Shown here one piece after another: positions 26,070 through 34,595 of a DNA stretch of 46,340 nt (within the stretch, counting starts at the first letter, position 1; the number at the start of each line of letters is the position of its first letter). The notes below the pieces were generated by a model. It made no database searches, was not told where the DNA came from, and saw nothing but the letters and a program-made list of their open reading frames with translations. This DNA comes from JAKFYM01 sp964612065 (GTDB lineage: Bacteria; Bdellovibrionota; UBA1018; CAIPTA01). The stretch covers positions 1 to 46,340 of the forward strand of contig CAZTCD010000019.1 in the NCBI GenBank assembly GCA_964612065.1, in the 5' to 3' direction. The position numbers and the translations under genes were made by a program.

Positions 26070-27293
26070 TCAGTCTTTCTTTTCCATTTTCAGCCAATGG
26101 CCGAGCTTGTCCCGCTTGGAGGCGAGGTAAGCCATATTGCTCGGATTGGCCCCCACTTCAATCGGTATCTTCTCCACGATCTCAAGGCCGAAGCCCTCAA
26201 GGCTCACCACTTTGCGTGGATTGTTCGTAAGCAGCTTCATCTGGTGCACGCCGAGGTGGCGGAGAATCTGCGCTCCCATACCGTAGTGGCGGAGGTCGGC
26301 CTGGAAGCCGAGGTGCCGGTTCGCTTCCACGGTATCAAGGCCTCCGTCCTGGAGCGCGTAGGCTTTGATCTTGTTGGCGAGACCGATGCCCCGCCCTTCA
26401 TGGCTGCGCATATAAACCAGCACGCCGTTCCCGCTGGCCGCGATCTGGCGAAGCGAAGCCTGTAGCTGGGCCCCGCAATCACAGCGAAGCGAGCCGAGGG
26501 CGTCGCCGGTAAGGCATTCGGAATGCACGCGCACGAGGGCGGGGTTCTCGAGTTTGCCGTCCTTGCAGGAAACGAGGGCGAGGTGTTCGGTGCCATCGGT
26601 ACGGGAGCGGAAAGCGTGCAGGCGGAACTCGCCTTGATCGCCTCCGTAGAGGGAGGGGAGCTTGCTCACCGCCACCTCTTCTATCAGCGATTCGCGCGAC
26701 ATTCTGTACTCGATCAACTCCTTGATCGTGAGAATCGGCAGGTTGTGCTGGGCCGCGAACTTTTCAAGATCCGGCATGCGGGCCATGGTGCCGTCTTCGT
26801 TCATGATCTCGCAGATCACGGCGGCGGAGCGGAGCCCGGCCAAGCGGCAGAGATCCACGGAGCCTTCGGTATGACCGGCGCGCACGAGCACGCCGCCTTC
26901 CACGGCACGGAGCGGGAAAATATGACCGGGAGAAACGATATCCGCAGCGCCTTTGGTGGGATCGCAGGCAACGCGCACGGTATGGGCGCGGTCGGCCGCG
27001 GAAATGCCGGTAGAGATGCCTTCCCTGGACTCGATGGAAACGGTGAAGGCCGTTTTCCGAGGGGAGCGGTTGATCGGAGCCATCATCGGAAGCTGAAGCT
27101 CGTCTACCCGCTTGCCTTCGAGGGCCAGGCAGATCAAGCCACGGCCATGCTTGGCGATGAAGTTAATGGATTCCGCTGTGGCGAATTCAGCAGCAAGAAC
27201 GAGATCGCCTTCGTTTTCCCGATCCTCGTCGTCCACGAGGATGATCATGCGGCCGTTTCTTAGTTGTTCGAGGGCGCGTTGAATTGTGGACAT
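26070..27293 (-). CDS. ribBA: Bifunctional DHBP synthase / GTP cyclohydrolase II
   Basis: 407 residues. The N-terminal RibB domain (about 1-200) shows the acidic MIILVDDEDRENEGDLVLAA motif and makes 3,4-dihydroxybutanone 4-phosphate. The C-terminal RibA domain has the zinc-binding SECLTGDALGSLRCDCGAQL motif, RSHEGRGIGLANKI and NPRK; it opens GTP. Both active sites look complete, so the protein supplies both precursors of lumazine. The start overlaps the ribE end by 34 bases. Confidence 0.95.
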   Translation of the reverse strand: MSTIQRALEQLRNGRMIILVDDEDRENEGDLVLAAEFATAESINFIAKHGRGLICLALEGKRVDELQLPMMAPINRSPRKTAFTVSIESREGISTGISAADRAHTVRVACDPTKGAADIVSPGHIFPLRAVEGGVLVRAGHTEGSVDLCRLAGLRSAAVICEIMNEDGTMARMPDLEKFAAQHNLPILTIKELIEYRMSRESLIEEVAVSKLPSLYGGDQGEFRLHAFRSRTDGTEHLALVSCKDGKLENPALVRVHSECLTGDALGSLRCDCGAQLQASLRQIAASGNGVLVYMRSHEGRGIGLANKIKAYALQDGGLDTVEANRHLGFQADLRHYGMGAQILRHLGVHQMKLLTNNPRKVVSLEGFGLEIVEKIPIEVGANPSNMAYLASKRDKLGHWLKMEKKD

Positions 27294-27880
27294 AATCTCT
27301 CGATATATTTCGCGAGCACGTCAACTTCGACATTTACGAAATCGCCGGTTTTGAGCTCGGATAGGGTGGTGTTTTTCCAGGTGTGTGGGATCACGAGGAA
27401 GCTGACCATGAATTCATGCAAGCGGGTTTGGGTGATCGTGTTGATCGTGAGGCTTACGCCGTCGATCGTGATCGAGCCCTTTTCTACACAATAACGACCG
27501 TATTTGGGATCAAGGGCCACCGTGATCTTGTGGTGGTCGGAGCCCGCGCTGCAGTTCAGAACCATGCCTTGGGCATCCACGTGGCCTTGCACCCAGTGGC
27601 CTCCCATGCGGCTGCCGAACTGAAGGGCGCGTTCCAGGTTCACTCGGTTGCCCGGCTCGAGCTTTTTGAGATTCGAGCGTTCGAGGCTTTCCTCGCTCAC
27701 GAAGAAGAAGGCCTCTCCTTTGGAGCCGGCTTCGGTCACGGTGAGGCATACGCCGTTTACAGACACGCTTTCGCCCGGTTGAAGGTCCTGGAATTTGGTG
27801 AGGATCTGCACCTTGCGCTGGCCGCGGCGATCTTCCACGCTTTCCACTTTTCCCAACTGCTCCACTAGTCCCGTGAACAT
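27260..27880 (-). CDS. ribE: Riboflavin synthase, alpha subunit
   Basis: 206 residues. It starts MFTGLVEQLGKVESV, typical of the family, and has two lumazine-binding repeats: VNGVCLTV in the first and TIDGVSLTINTI in the second. It dismutates two lumazine molecules to riboflavin. It sits 60 bases downstream of ribD and overlaps ribBA, so the operon order is ribD-ribE-ribBA-ribH. Confidence 0.95.
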   Translation of the reverse strand: MFTGLVEQLGKVESVEDRRGQRKVQILTKFQDLQPGESVSVNGVCLTVTEAGSKGEAFFFVSEESLERSNLKKLEPGNRVNLERALQFGSRMGGHWVQGHVDAQGMVLNCSAGSDHHKITVALDPKYGRYCVEKGSITIDGVSLTINTITQTRLHEFMVSFLVIPHTWKNTTLSELKTGDFVNVEVDVLAKYIERLCPQFNAPSNN

Positions 27881-27940
27881 CCTTTTCGTGTCCTTTCTGG
27901 TGGCCGAATTTACTGGCCGAGGGCTAGGGAAACAAGCGCG

Positions 27941-28888
27941 TCATTTCGACTCTTCGTTTTCGGTTCGGAGCTGAATGTCGATCTCGTCTTCGCCCTGATT
28001 TCCCTGTGTTATTACCACAGATTCGTCCCAAAGGCCGCTTTCGAGCCAGGCATTCCGCAAGGAGGGCCCTGCTTCCACCAGCACCTCCAAAACCCCTTTT
28101 TTGCCTAGGGTTTCGAGGCCTGAGACCAGGGTTTCGGGCCGAAACACCTGAAATCCTCGCTTTTCCGCCGCGAGGATCCATTCCTGGGGCACCCGCTGCC
28201 TGCGGTCGGAAAGCGGAAGGTAGCGCATCTTGCCGGGATGATCCGGAACGTTTCGCACGGTGAATTCCGGCTTGTCCGCGAGCACGGTGCCGCTTCCGGT
28301 CCAGATAGCATCGGCTCTTTTCCTCAGCTCATGGGCGAAGGCCAGGGAGGAGGCGCTGGTGAAGGTTTTCTGGCCGGAGGGGGGGATCATCGAACCTTCC
28401 GGGGTGAAGGCACCCTTCAGGGTTACATAGGGCAGGCCGGTGAGAGCGTGCTTGGCGAAGGCGCGGATGAGGAAACGGCATTCATCTTCGAGCACTCCCT
28501 CGATCACCTCGAGGCCGGCCTGGCGAAGGCGATCGGCTCCGCCGCCTTTCACGCCTGGGTTTGGGTCGGAGCAACCGATCACCACGCGGCGGATGTTTTT
28601 GTGTTTTAGAATTGTTTCCGTGCAGGGAGGAGTGCGCCCCTGGTGGTTGCAGGGCTCAAGGGTGACCACGAGAGTCTCGATGGCGGATAACTTGCCGAGC
28701 TTGGCTGCCAGCTCGAGCACCTTGGCTTCGGCATGGGGAAGGCCGGCTTTCTGGTGGCCAGCGCCTAGGAGTACCTTTCCATTTTTATCGAGAGCGATGG
28801 CTCCTACGGGAGGATTGGGAGCGGTATTGCCGAGGAACTGCTCGGCGGCGTTGAGGGCCATGCGCATGGCGGATTCGTATTTTTCCAT
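27941..28888 (-). CDS. ribD: Riboflavin deaminase/reductase
   Basis: 315 residues, bifunctional. The N-terminal deaminase domain has the zinc motif LPHAEAKVLEL and LEPCNHQGRTPPC (His/Cys/Cys). The C-terminal reductase domain (from about 145) has YVTLKGAFTPEG, AIWTGSGTVLADKP and VLVEAGPSL. It does steps two and three of riboflavin synthesis. I use the ATG at 28888 because MEKYESAMRMALNAA is the usual start; an in-frame ATG at 28966 adds 26 unrelated residues. I looked for an FMN riboswitch upstream and did not see its conserved boxes. Confidence 0.93.
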   Translation of the reverse strand: MEKYESAMRMALNAAEQFLGNTAPNPPVGAIALDKNGKVLLGAGHQKAGLPHAEAKVLELAAKLGKLSAIETLVVTLEPCNHQGRTPPCTETILKHKNIRRVVIGCSDPNPGVKGGGADRLRQAGLEVIEGVLEDECRFLIRAFAKHALTGLPYVTLKGAFTPEGSMIPPSGQKTFTSASSLAFAHELRKRADAIWTGSGTVLADKPEFTVRNVPDHPGKMRYLPLSDRRQRVPQEWILAAEKRGFQVFRPETLVSGLETLGKKGVLEVLVEAGPSLRNAWLESGLWDESVVITQGNQGEDEIDIQLRTENEESK

Positions 28889-29191
28889 GCACTGGCTATG
28901 GCATTTCCCAACGGAAAACTCAAATTCCGCCAGAGAAAGGCATCTTCCGCGATAAGGGTGTTGCATAGCTGGAAAGGATCAGTCATCCTGAACTTGGCGC
29001 ACAGGACGTGCGTCTTTTTCCGCCTGGCGCGCCCCTTTCGGGCCATCTCGCTGGCGGATCCTGATCCAGAGCCCGATCCTGGGGCTATGGAAGCTACAAA
29101 AATATCATTGCTAAGCCTTTCGAACCCTAACCCCCTTAACTGGACAAAGAAGATTCGCTTTGGTAGCCCTAAAGTGGAGACCCCAGAAGCG

Positions 29192-30025
29192 ATGACAGTA
29201 TTTGAGTTCGACGATTTTCGTGCGTACTTGAACTATGTACGCGATCACTACCCCGGCCTGCGCCGTCCGATCACACTCGAGCGCTGGTGCAAGAAGTTGA
29301 ACTACCGCTCACCCCGATCCATTGCGATGGTGCTCAAAGGGCAGCGCCTTCCCTCGGAAGAGCTGGTGCTAGCCTTTTCACAGGACCTCAAACATTCGGA
29401 AAACGAGAGGCGTTATTTCGAGCTTCTCGTGCGCAAGGAAAAGCATAAAGACAACGTGCCGGCATCGGTGGCTGAGGAGCTTCATCGCCTGAGCCCGAAG
29501 CAGATCCGCCGGAAGCCGCTCGAAGGCGAAGTATTCCGCTATGTTTCGGATTGGCAGCACTATGTGATCCTGCAGCTCTTTTCCACGCCCGATTTCAAGG
29601 CCAGCCAGGAAGACTGTGTGGCCTGGGTGGAGAAAAGGCTGGGCGGAAGCCTGGATGCCGAAGAGATCAGAAAATCGCTGGAATTGCTCGAGCGCTTGAA
29701 ATTCATCGAAAAAGATCCGGCCAATGGCCGTTACCGCCTTTGCACCGAAGATCCCATTCTGGGAACGGAAGAGGTGCCTTCGGCGGCGGGACGCAAGCAT
29801 CTCACGGATCAGATGGAGCAGGCGAAAGAGGCCTTGCACCGGCAGTCTCTCTCCGATCGGGAATTCACTTGCGTTACTCTACGGGTCAATCGCAAGCGCC
29901 TGCCCGAGATCAAAAAGGCCATCCGGGAGTTCCGGGATAAGTTCGATAAGGATTTTTTCGACGACGCTGGTAGCGATGTGTGCCAGTTGAACGTACAATT
30001 CTTCTTCCATACAGTGGAAGACTGA
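29192..30025 (+). CDS. TIGR02147/DUF4423 family protein, probable regulator
   Basis: 277 residues, the normal size of this family, which is common in Bdellovibrio and Fibrobacter and of unknown role. It starts MTVFEFDDFRAYLNYV, the typical N-terminus, with a helical DNA-binding-like region (LERWCKKLNYRSPRSIAMVLKG) and a winged-helix-like middle (YVILQLFSTPDFK, SLELLERLKFIEKD). I chose the ATG at 29192; the open frame extends back to 28898, but that part has odd composition and overlaps the ribD start. It is 11 bases ahead of the Cys-rich lipoprotein gene, so the pair may be one unit. Confidence 0.85.
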   Translation: MTVFEFDDFRAYLNYVRDHYPGLRRPITLERWCKKLNYRSPRSIAMVLKGQRLPSEELVLAFSQDLKHSENERRYFELLVRKEKHKDNVPASVAEELHRLSPKQIRRKPLEGEVFRYVSDWQHYVILQLFSTPDFKASQEDCVAWVEKRLGGSLDAEEIRKSLELLERLKFIEKDPANGRYRLCTEDPILGTEEVPSAAGRKHLTDQMEQAKEALHRQSLSDREFTCVTLRVNRKRLPEIKKAIREFRDKFDKDFFDDAGSDVCQLNVQFFFHTVED

Positions 30026-30036
30026 GGAGAAAGCGT

Positions 30037-30276
30037 ATGAAAAATTTAATGCTGGCGGGATCGTTTGCTCTTGTGCTTGCCGGTTGCGCGGCCTCGAATG
30101 GCGGCGGCCATGTGGTGGGCAATTCTATGCGGAGCGCGGGAAAAACCGCGAAGATGGAAAAGAGCAGCTGTGGATGCGGCCAAGAAAACCACGAACATAA
30201 AGCCTGTGCCTGCGGGGACGAAGAGGGCGGCGCATGCGGAAACTGCGGAACCGATCAGTGCTCTTGCGGGCACTGA
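30037..30276 (+). CDS. Small Cys/His-rich lipoprotein
   Basis: 79 residues. The signal MLAGSFALVLAGC has the lipobox LAGC, so the Cys near residue 16 is lipidated. The C-terminal half is packed with Cys and His in CxC and CxxC spacing (SSCGCGQENHEHKACACG, GNCGTDQCSCGH), like a metallothionein-type metal site. A strong GAGGAGA site precedes the ATG at 30037. No family recognised. Metal binding in the periplasm or outer membrane is a guess from the residues. It follows a TIGR02147 gene by 11 bases. Confidence 0.8.
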   Translation: MKNLMLAGSFALVLAGCAASNGGGHVVGNSMRSAGKTAKMEKSSCGCGQENHEHKACACGDEEGGACGNCGTDQCSCGH

Positions 30277-30307
30277 GAGCGGTCTTTCTAAAGAGTTTCC
30301 TGAAAAG

Positions 30308-30342
30308 AAAAAGCCCCGCCTCGAGAAGAGGGGGGCTTTTTT
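30308..30342. terminator. Bidirectional rho-independent terminator
   Basis: The stem AAGCCCC/GGGGCTT with an inner CTC/GAG pairing has T runs on both strands and separates the lipoprotein (+) from nrdB (-). Confidence 0.9.
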
Positions 30343-30363
30343 GTTTGCCGCTCGGGTAGGGGG

Positions 30364-31371
30364 CTAGAAAGCAGAGTCGAAGGCCACGGCGCTGGCCTTG
30401 GCGTCGAAGCCTTTCTGGTATTCGGTAACCTTCTTCTCGAAGAAGTTGGTGAGGGGCTGCACATCCTGGAGCACCATGAAGCTGAAAGGGTTCTTGGCGT
30501 TGAATCGCTTCTTGAAGCCGAGCTGCACGAGACGCTGGTCGGCCACGTATTGCAGGTATTCGTACATCAAGCCGGGAGAGATGCCGGTTACGCCAAAAGA
30601 GAGGGCGTCGGAGCAGAACTCCATCTCGCATTCGAGCGCTTCCTCGATCATGAGGTTGAGCTTTTTCTCGAGGGAGGCGTCGAAGAGGTGGGGGTATTCG
30701 GCCCGCATCACATGGAGCGCCTGCATGGCCGCTTCGATATGCATGGTTTCGTCGCGGAACACCCAGTTGGTGGCCGTGGCGAGGCCTGGGAGCAGGCCTT
30801 TGTTGCGAAGGTAATACACATAGGCGAAGGAGCCGAAGAAGAAGAGGCCTTCCACGCAGCTGGCGAAGCAAACGAGGTTTTCGATGAACTGCCGGCGTTT
30901 CTCGTCGGTGTCGAGCTTGTCTAGCTTGTCGATGTCGTCCATGTACTTGAAGCAGAAGTCGGCCTTCTTTTTCACGGACGGGATGTTTTTGTAGGCGTCG
31001 AAGGCCTCGCGGCGCTCTTCCATGTCGGGGATATAGTTGTCCACGAGGAGGAGGTAGGTTTCCACGTGCAGCATCTCATCAAAGAGCTGCTTACCCAGGA
31101 ACATGCGGAACTCTGGCGAATTGATGTGCTTGTAGAAGTTGAGCACGAGGTTGTGGGCCACGATATTGTCGGCCGTGGCGAAGAAGGCCACGAGCCGCTT
31201 GATGAGGTGGGCTTCCTGGGGCGAAACCCGGTCGCGAAGATGCTGGAAGTCGATCGAGAAGTCGAGCTCATCGGTGGTCCAGATGTTCTTGAGGGAGTCT
31301 TTATAGAGCTGGAAAAACTGCGGGTATTGCATGGGCCGCAGGGTAAGGTTCAATTCAGGGTTCAGGATCAT
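30364..31371 (-). CDS. nrdB: Ribonucleoside-diphosphate reductase, small subunit
   Basis: 335 residues, class Ia R2. Diiron ligands appear in place: the Asp of FFATADNIV, EMLH with the radical Tyr four residues after its His (EMLHVETYLLL), VEGLFFFGSF, and DETMHIEA. It makes the tyrosyl radical used by NrdA. It lies 58 bases after nrdA on the same strand. Both subunits must assemble to reduce ribonucleotides for DNA synthesis. Nothing is missing. Confidence 0.96.
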   Translation of the reverse strand: MILNPELNLTLRPMQYPQFFQLYKDSLKNIWTTDELDFSIDFQHLRDRVSPQEAHLIKRLVAFFATADNIVAHNLVLNFYKHINSPEFRMFLGKQLFDEMLHVETYLLLVDNYIPDMEERREAFDAYKNIPSVKKKADFCFKYMDDIDKLDKLDTDEKRRQFIENLVCFASCVEGLFFFGSFAYVYYLRNKGLLPGLATATNWVFRDETMHIEAAMQALHVMRAEYPHLFDASLEKKLNLMIEEALECEMEFCSDALSFGVTGISPGLMYEYLQYVADQRLVQLGFKKRFNAKNPFSFMVLQDVQPLTNFFEKKVTEYQKGFDAKASAVAFDSAF

Positions 31372-31429
31372 AGATACATTCCTTCGTTAATAATTCGTCA
31401 AAAGTAAGAGGGAGAGGCGAGGGGGCTGC

Positions 31430-33766
31430 CTACTGGCAGGCCTCGCAGCTTTCCGGATTTTCGAGCGAGCACACCACGGCATCCTGCGCTTCCTGCGTGG
31501 CGGCGGTGCTGGTGCTGTCGACCGTGGTTTTCTGGATCGCTGTTTTTGCTCTGGTGCGAAGGTAGTAGGTGGTTTTCACTCCTTGCTTCCAGGCATACAT
31601 ATACATCGACGAGAGCTTGCCGATATTCGGATTCTCGAGGAAGAGGTTCAGGCTCTGGCTCTGGCAAACGAAAGCCGAGCGCTCCACCGCCATATCGATC
31701 AGATCCTTCTGGGGGGTTTCCCATACAGTGCGGTAGAGATCTTTCAGGTCCTGCGGGATCTCTTCGATCGACTGGATCGAGCCTTCGGCCGAGATGATCT
31801 TGGCCTTGATGCTGTCGTTCCAGAGGCCGCGGGCCTTGAGATCGTTGATGAGGTAGCGATTTACCTGCAGGAATTCGCCACTCAGGGTTTCGCGTTTGAA
31901 GAAGTTCGACACCTGAGGCTCGATGCTCTCATAAGAGCCCACGATCGAAGCGATAGTGGCAGTAGGCGCGATCGCGATTAGAAGCGAGTTGCGGAGGCCG
32001 TTCTGTTGCACTTCCTTGGCGAGGGCGTCCCAATCGAAGTGGAGATCAGGCATCACGGCCTGGAGTTCTTCCGCGAGCTGCACCTGGAGCTTGCCTTGGG
32101 CATAGCGAGAGTTTTTGAATTCCGAGAAAGGTGCCGTTTCCTTCGCCATCTGCATGCTGGTTTTCAGCGCTTGGTAGTAGATGGTTTCCTGGATGCGGCC
32201 CGAGGTTTCGCGGGCTTTGGCAGAGGTGAAGGGGAGCTTCATTTTGAAGAAAGCGTCTTGCAGGCCCATGATGCCGAGGCCCACGGGGCGCCATTTCTCG
32301 TTCGAATGCTTGGCTTCGCCGGTGGGGTAGTAGTTGATGTCCACCACGCGATCAAGAAAGCGGGTGGCAGTGTTCACGGTTTTGCGAAGGAGATCGTAGT
32401 CGAAGGTGCCGTCGCCCTTCACGAAGGCGGGAAGATTCACGGAGCCGAGGTTGCACACCGCGGTTTCTTCGCCATTGGTCACTTCCAGAATCTCGGTGCA
32501 GAGGTTCGAGGAGTGGATCACATTGCCGGGCTTTGCCGTTTGGGCGGAGCGGAGGTTGGCTTTGTCTTTGAAGCACATCCAGCCGTTGCCTGTTTCGGCG
32601 AGGGTTTGCATCATGCGGGCGTAGAGAGCGCGGGCGCTCACTTTTTTGAGGGCTTTCCCGGCCTCTTCGGCGGCGAGATAATTGCGCTCGAACACTTCGC
32701 CATAGCAGTTGAGGAGTTCCGGGCATTCGCTCGGGGAGAAGAGGCTCCATTCCTCATCGCGCTCGAGGCGCTTCATGAAGAGATCCGGGATCCACTGGGC
32801 CAGGTTGAGGTTATGGGTGCGGCGCTCTTCGGCTCCGGTATTGTTGCGGAGTTCGAGGAAGTTTTCGATATCGGCATGCCAGGGCTCGATATACACAGCG
32901 GCGGCGCCTTTGCGCTTGCCGCCCTGGTTTACCGCGTGCACGGAGGAATCGAACACCTTCAGGAAGGGCACGATGCCGTTTGAGAGGCCGTTGGTGCCCT
33001 TGATCAGAGAGCCCGAGGCGCGCACAGGAGTCCAATCGATGCCGATGCCGCCGCTGAATTTTGAGAGGCGGGCGCAATCGGTGATGCTTTTGTAGATTCC
33101 GTCCAAGGAATCATCGGCCACGGTGAGCAGGTAGCAGGAGCTCATCTGCGGGTGGCGGGTGCCCGAGTTGAAGAGGGTGGGGGTGGAAGGCATGTAGAAA
33201 AACTGAGAGGTGATCTCGTAGAGCTCGATGGCTTCCTTCACATCGCGGGAGAGGCCGAGGGCTACGCGCATGAACATCCACTGAGGGCGCTCGATGAGCT
33301 TGCGGGTTTTGGGGTGGCGGAGAAGGTAGCGGTCGGTAACGGTTTTGAGGCCGAAGTATTCGAAATTATCATCGCGCTCGTGGCGAATGGCGAAATCGAT
33401 CGCCTGCGAATTGCTTTGCACGAGCTCGAGCACATGGCCGCTCACCAGGCCGTGCTCAAAGGCGGTTTCGATATAGTCGTGGAATACGCGATCGCGGCCC
33501 ACTTCTTTTTTGATGCCCTCGGCGAGCATGCGGGCGGCGGCTTTGGAATAGTTGGGTTCATCCGCCATGAGCATCACGGCATTGGAGATGGAGAGCTGAT
33601 CGAGCTCTTCGGTGGTGGAATTGTTGTGGAGGCCGGCAATCGTGCGTTTGGCGATCTCGATCGGCTCCACATTACTGAGGCCGCGGCAGGCGCGGTTTAC
33701 CGCATCGAGGATCTTTTCCATTCGTACTGTTTCGCGAGTTCCGTCTCTTTTAACGACTTCCATCAT
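31430..33766 (-). CDS. nrdA: Ribonucleoside-diphosphate reductase, large subunit
   Basis: 778 residues, class Ia R1. An N-terminal ATP cone (about 1-90, VVKRDGTRETVRMEKI) gives allosteric control. The catalytic region has SSCYLLTVADDSLDGI, NLCTEILEVTNGEETAVCNLGSVNL with the active-site Cys residues, and ATASIVGSYESIEP late in the barrel. The C-terminus ends ESCEACQ, the CxxC pair that re-reduces the site. It is followed by nrdB. A structured leader and a terminator lie upstream (33902-34183), so expression may be controlled by attenuation. Confidence 0.96.
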   Translation of the reverse strand: MMEVVKRDGTRETVRMEKILDAVNRACRGLSNVEPIEIAKRTIAGLHNNSTTEELDQLSISNAVMLMADEPNYSKAAARMLAEGIKKEVGRDRVFHDYIETAFEHGLVSGHVLELVQSNSQAIDFAIRHERDDNFEYFGLKTVTDRYLLRHPKTRKLIERPQWMFMRVALGLSRDVKEAIELYEITSQFFYMPSTPTLFNSGTRHPQMSSCYLLTVADDSLDGIYKSITDCARLSKFSGGIGIDWTPVRASGSLIKGTNGLSNGIVPFLKVFDSSVHAVNQGGKRKGAAAVYIEPWHADIENFLELRNNTGAEERRTHNLNLAQWIPDLFMKRLERDEEWSLFSPSECPELLNCYGEVFERNYLAAEEAGKALKKVSARALYARMMQTLAETGNGWMCFKDKANLRSAQTAKPGNVIHSSNLCTEILEVTNGEETAVCNLGSVNLPAFVKGDGTFDYDLLRKTVNTATRFLDRVVDINYYPTGEAKHSNEKWRPVGLGIMGLQDAFFKMKLPFTSAKARETSGRIQETIYYQALKTSMQMAKETAPFSEFKNSRYAQGKLQVQLAEELQAVMPDLHFDWDALAKEVQQNGLRNSLLIAIAPTATIASIVGSYESIEPQVSNFFKRETLSGEFLQVNRYLINDLKARGLWNDSIKAKIISAEGSIQSIEEIPQDLKDLYRTVWETPQKDLIDMAVERSAFVCQSQSLNLFLENPNIGKLSSMYMYAWKQGVKTTYYLRTRAKTAIQKTTVDSTSTAATQEAQDAVVCSLENPESCEACQ

Positions 33767-33901
33767 GGTGTTTGGCTCTCCCTATCTTTCTATGCGCTCT
33801 CTCTTCCTTTGAGAGAGTAAAGCAATCCCTGTAGCGCCGACTTGCGGCACTGCGCGACTGCGTTGAATTCTGTTGGTTCCCCTCTTTTTCGCTCTCTTCA
33901 C

Positions 33902-33940
33902 CGAAAAAAATTCCCGGGCCCCTTGTGTGGGCCGGGATTT
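33902..33940 (-). terminator. Intrinsic terminator/attenuator upstream of nrdA
   Basis: On the minus strand the stem AAATCCCGGCCC/GGGCCCGGGAATT is followed by a run of T residues and lies about 135 bases before the nrdA start. No gene ends just upstream on this strand. A terminator in this place therefore fits premature termination of the nrdA transcript. Confidence 0.6.
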
Positions 33941-33962
33941 CGCCGGCTATGGAAAAACGATC

Positions 33963-34165
33963 AACACTACCCGATTCCTGCGGCGGGCGGTTGCGCTAGG
34001 CCGGGCGCTGCCCGACTGTTGCTGAACCGATTTCTTTACGCTTCCGTGTGTAATTCGCATCCCCTGCTGTCCAACACGCAATCCTTTGTGTTGGGCCGGT
34101 TTCACCTCTGCTGTGGTGGCGCGTCCTGCGCTCGCCGGCTATCACCATACCGCTGGTGGTAGTGT
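33963..34165 (-). ncRNA. Unidentified structured leader RNA of nrdA
   Basis: On the minus strand ACACTACC (34165-34158) can pair with GGTAGTGT (33971-33964), closing a domain of about 200 nucleotides. Inside are a perfect CCAAC AC/GTGTTGG hairpin (34071-34094), a GCGC-aggac-GCGC hairpin (about 34110-34125), a GCCGG/CCGGC pair enclosing it, and a GGGC-agc-GCCC hairpin (about 34001-34012). I compared it by eye with cobalamin, FMN, TPP, glycine and c-di-GMP riboswitches, RNase P, tmRNA and SRP RNA and found no match. Together with the following terminator it looks like a riboswitch or attenuator. Confidence 0.45.
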
Positions 34166-34195
34166 CTATATAAAAACGCTACCGATTGTGGTCGA
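34158..34195 (-). promoter_or_regulatory. Candidate nrdA promoter with overlapping inverted repeat
   Basis: On the minus strand TCGACC, 17 bases, TATATA gives a plausible promoter directed at nrdA. The -10 lies inside an inverted repeat, GGTAGTGT ... ACGCTACC (34158-34183, one mismatch). This could be a NrdR-type operator, but the NrdR box consensus is not clearly met. Confidence 0.35.
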
Positions 34196-34595
34196 AGCTG
34201 TCAAACGAAGCCTTAAAAAATCTTTTTTTGCGTTTGTAAGAAAAAAATTTCTGCTGTTTTTACACAAATCTTTCACAGCTCCTACCTGCTGGGAGGTTTG
34301 CGCTGTGGATGAATGTGGGTGGGCTTGCGGATATCTCTGGCGAGGCGCAATGGAGGCAGCAAGACTAACGCGAAGGGGCGAAGTTGGGCGCGGTGCAATG
34401 AGGGCAAAACAAGGGCATGCGCCGACAAGCCACCCTTCTATACTCTCTCTCATGCGCGAAGAAGATTTTCTCGTCGATCGTAACCAGAACGAACAGATTT
34501 CACCCGCTTGCGAACTGAGGACGATTGCTCTCCGTGCTCCAGCGCCGCCGATGTTTTCCGATCACAAAAAGATCCTGCCAGGATAAACTTCTGAG

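Larger units (their letters stand above)
33767..34595. other. 829-base region upstream of nrdA and of the membrane protein gene
   Basis: No convincing gene is visible; short ORFs here lack ribosome sites and homology. The left part (33902-34183) is the structured nrdA leader described separately. The right part has A/T-rich tracts (about 34206-34262), a hairpin CTCC-GGAG near 34281-34296, and a DnaA-box-like TGTGGATGA at 34304-34312 with one mismatch to the consensus. These may be control sites for nrdA, but none is firm. Confidence 0.5.

Noticed and set aside
28889..29191. FMN riboswitch before ribD
   Set aside because: The conserved RFN boxes were sought on the minus strand and not found.
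32006..32983. A 325-residue plus-strand frame inside nrdA
   Set aside because: nrdA on the minus strand is complete and unmistakable.
33902..34183. Cobalamin riboswitch before nrdA
   Set aside because: A GGTGAAACC piece and a GCAACAGT piece occur, but the B12 box and the P3-P6 core spacing are absent.
34206..34312. A replication origin (A/T-rich tracts and a DnaA-box-like site)
   Set aside because: Only one imperfect box is visible and no dnaA, dnaN or gyrB gene is near; more likely a control region.
34086..34586. Plus-strand ORF of 166 residues in the nrdA upstream region
   Set aside because: No ribosome site, mixed composition, no domain, and it runs through the leader structure; not supported.
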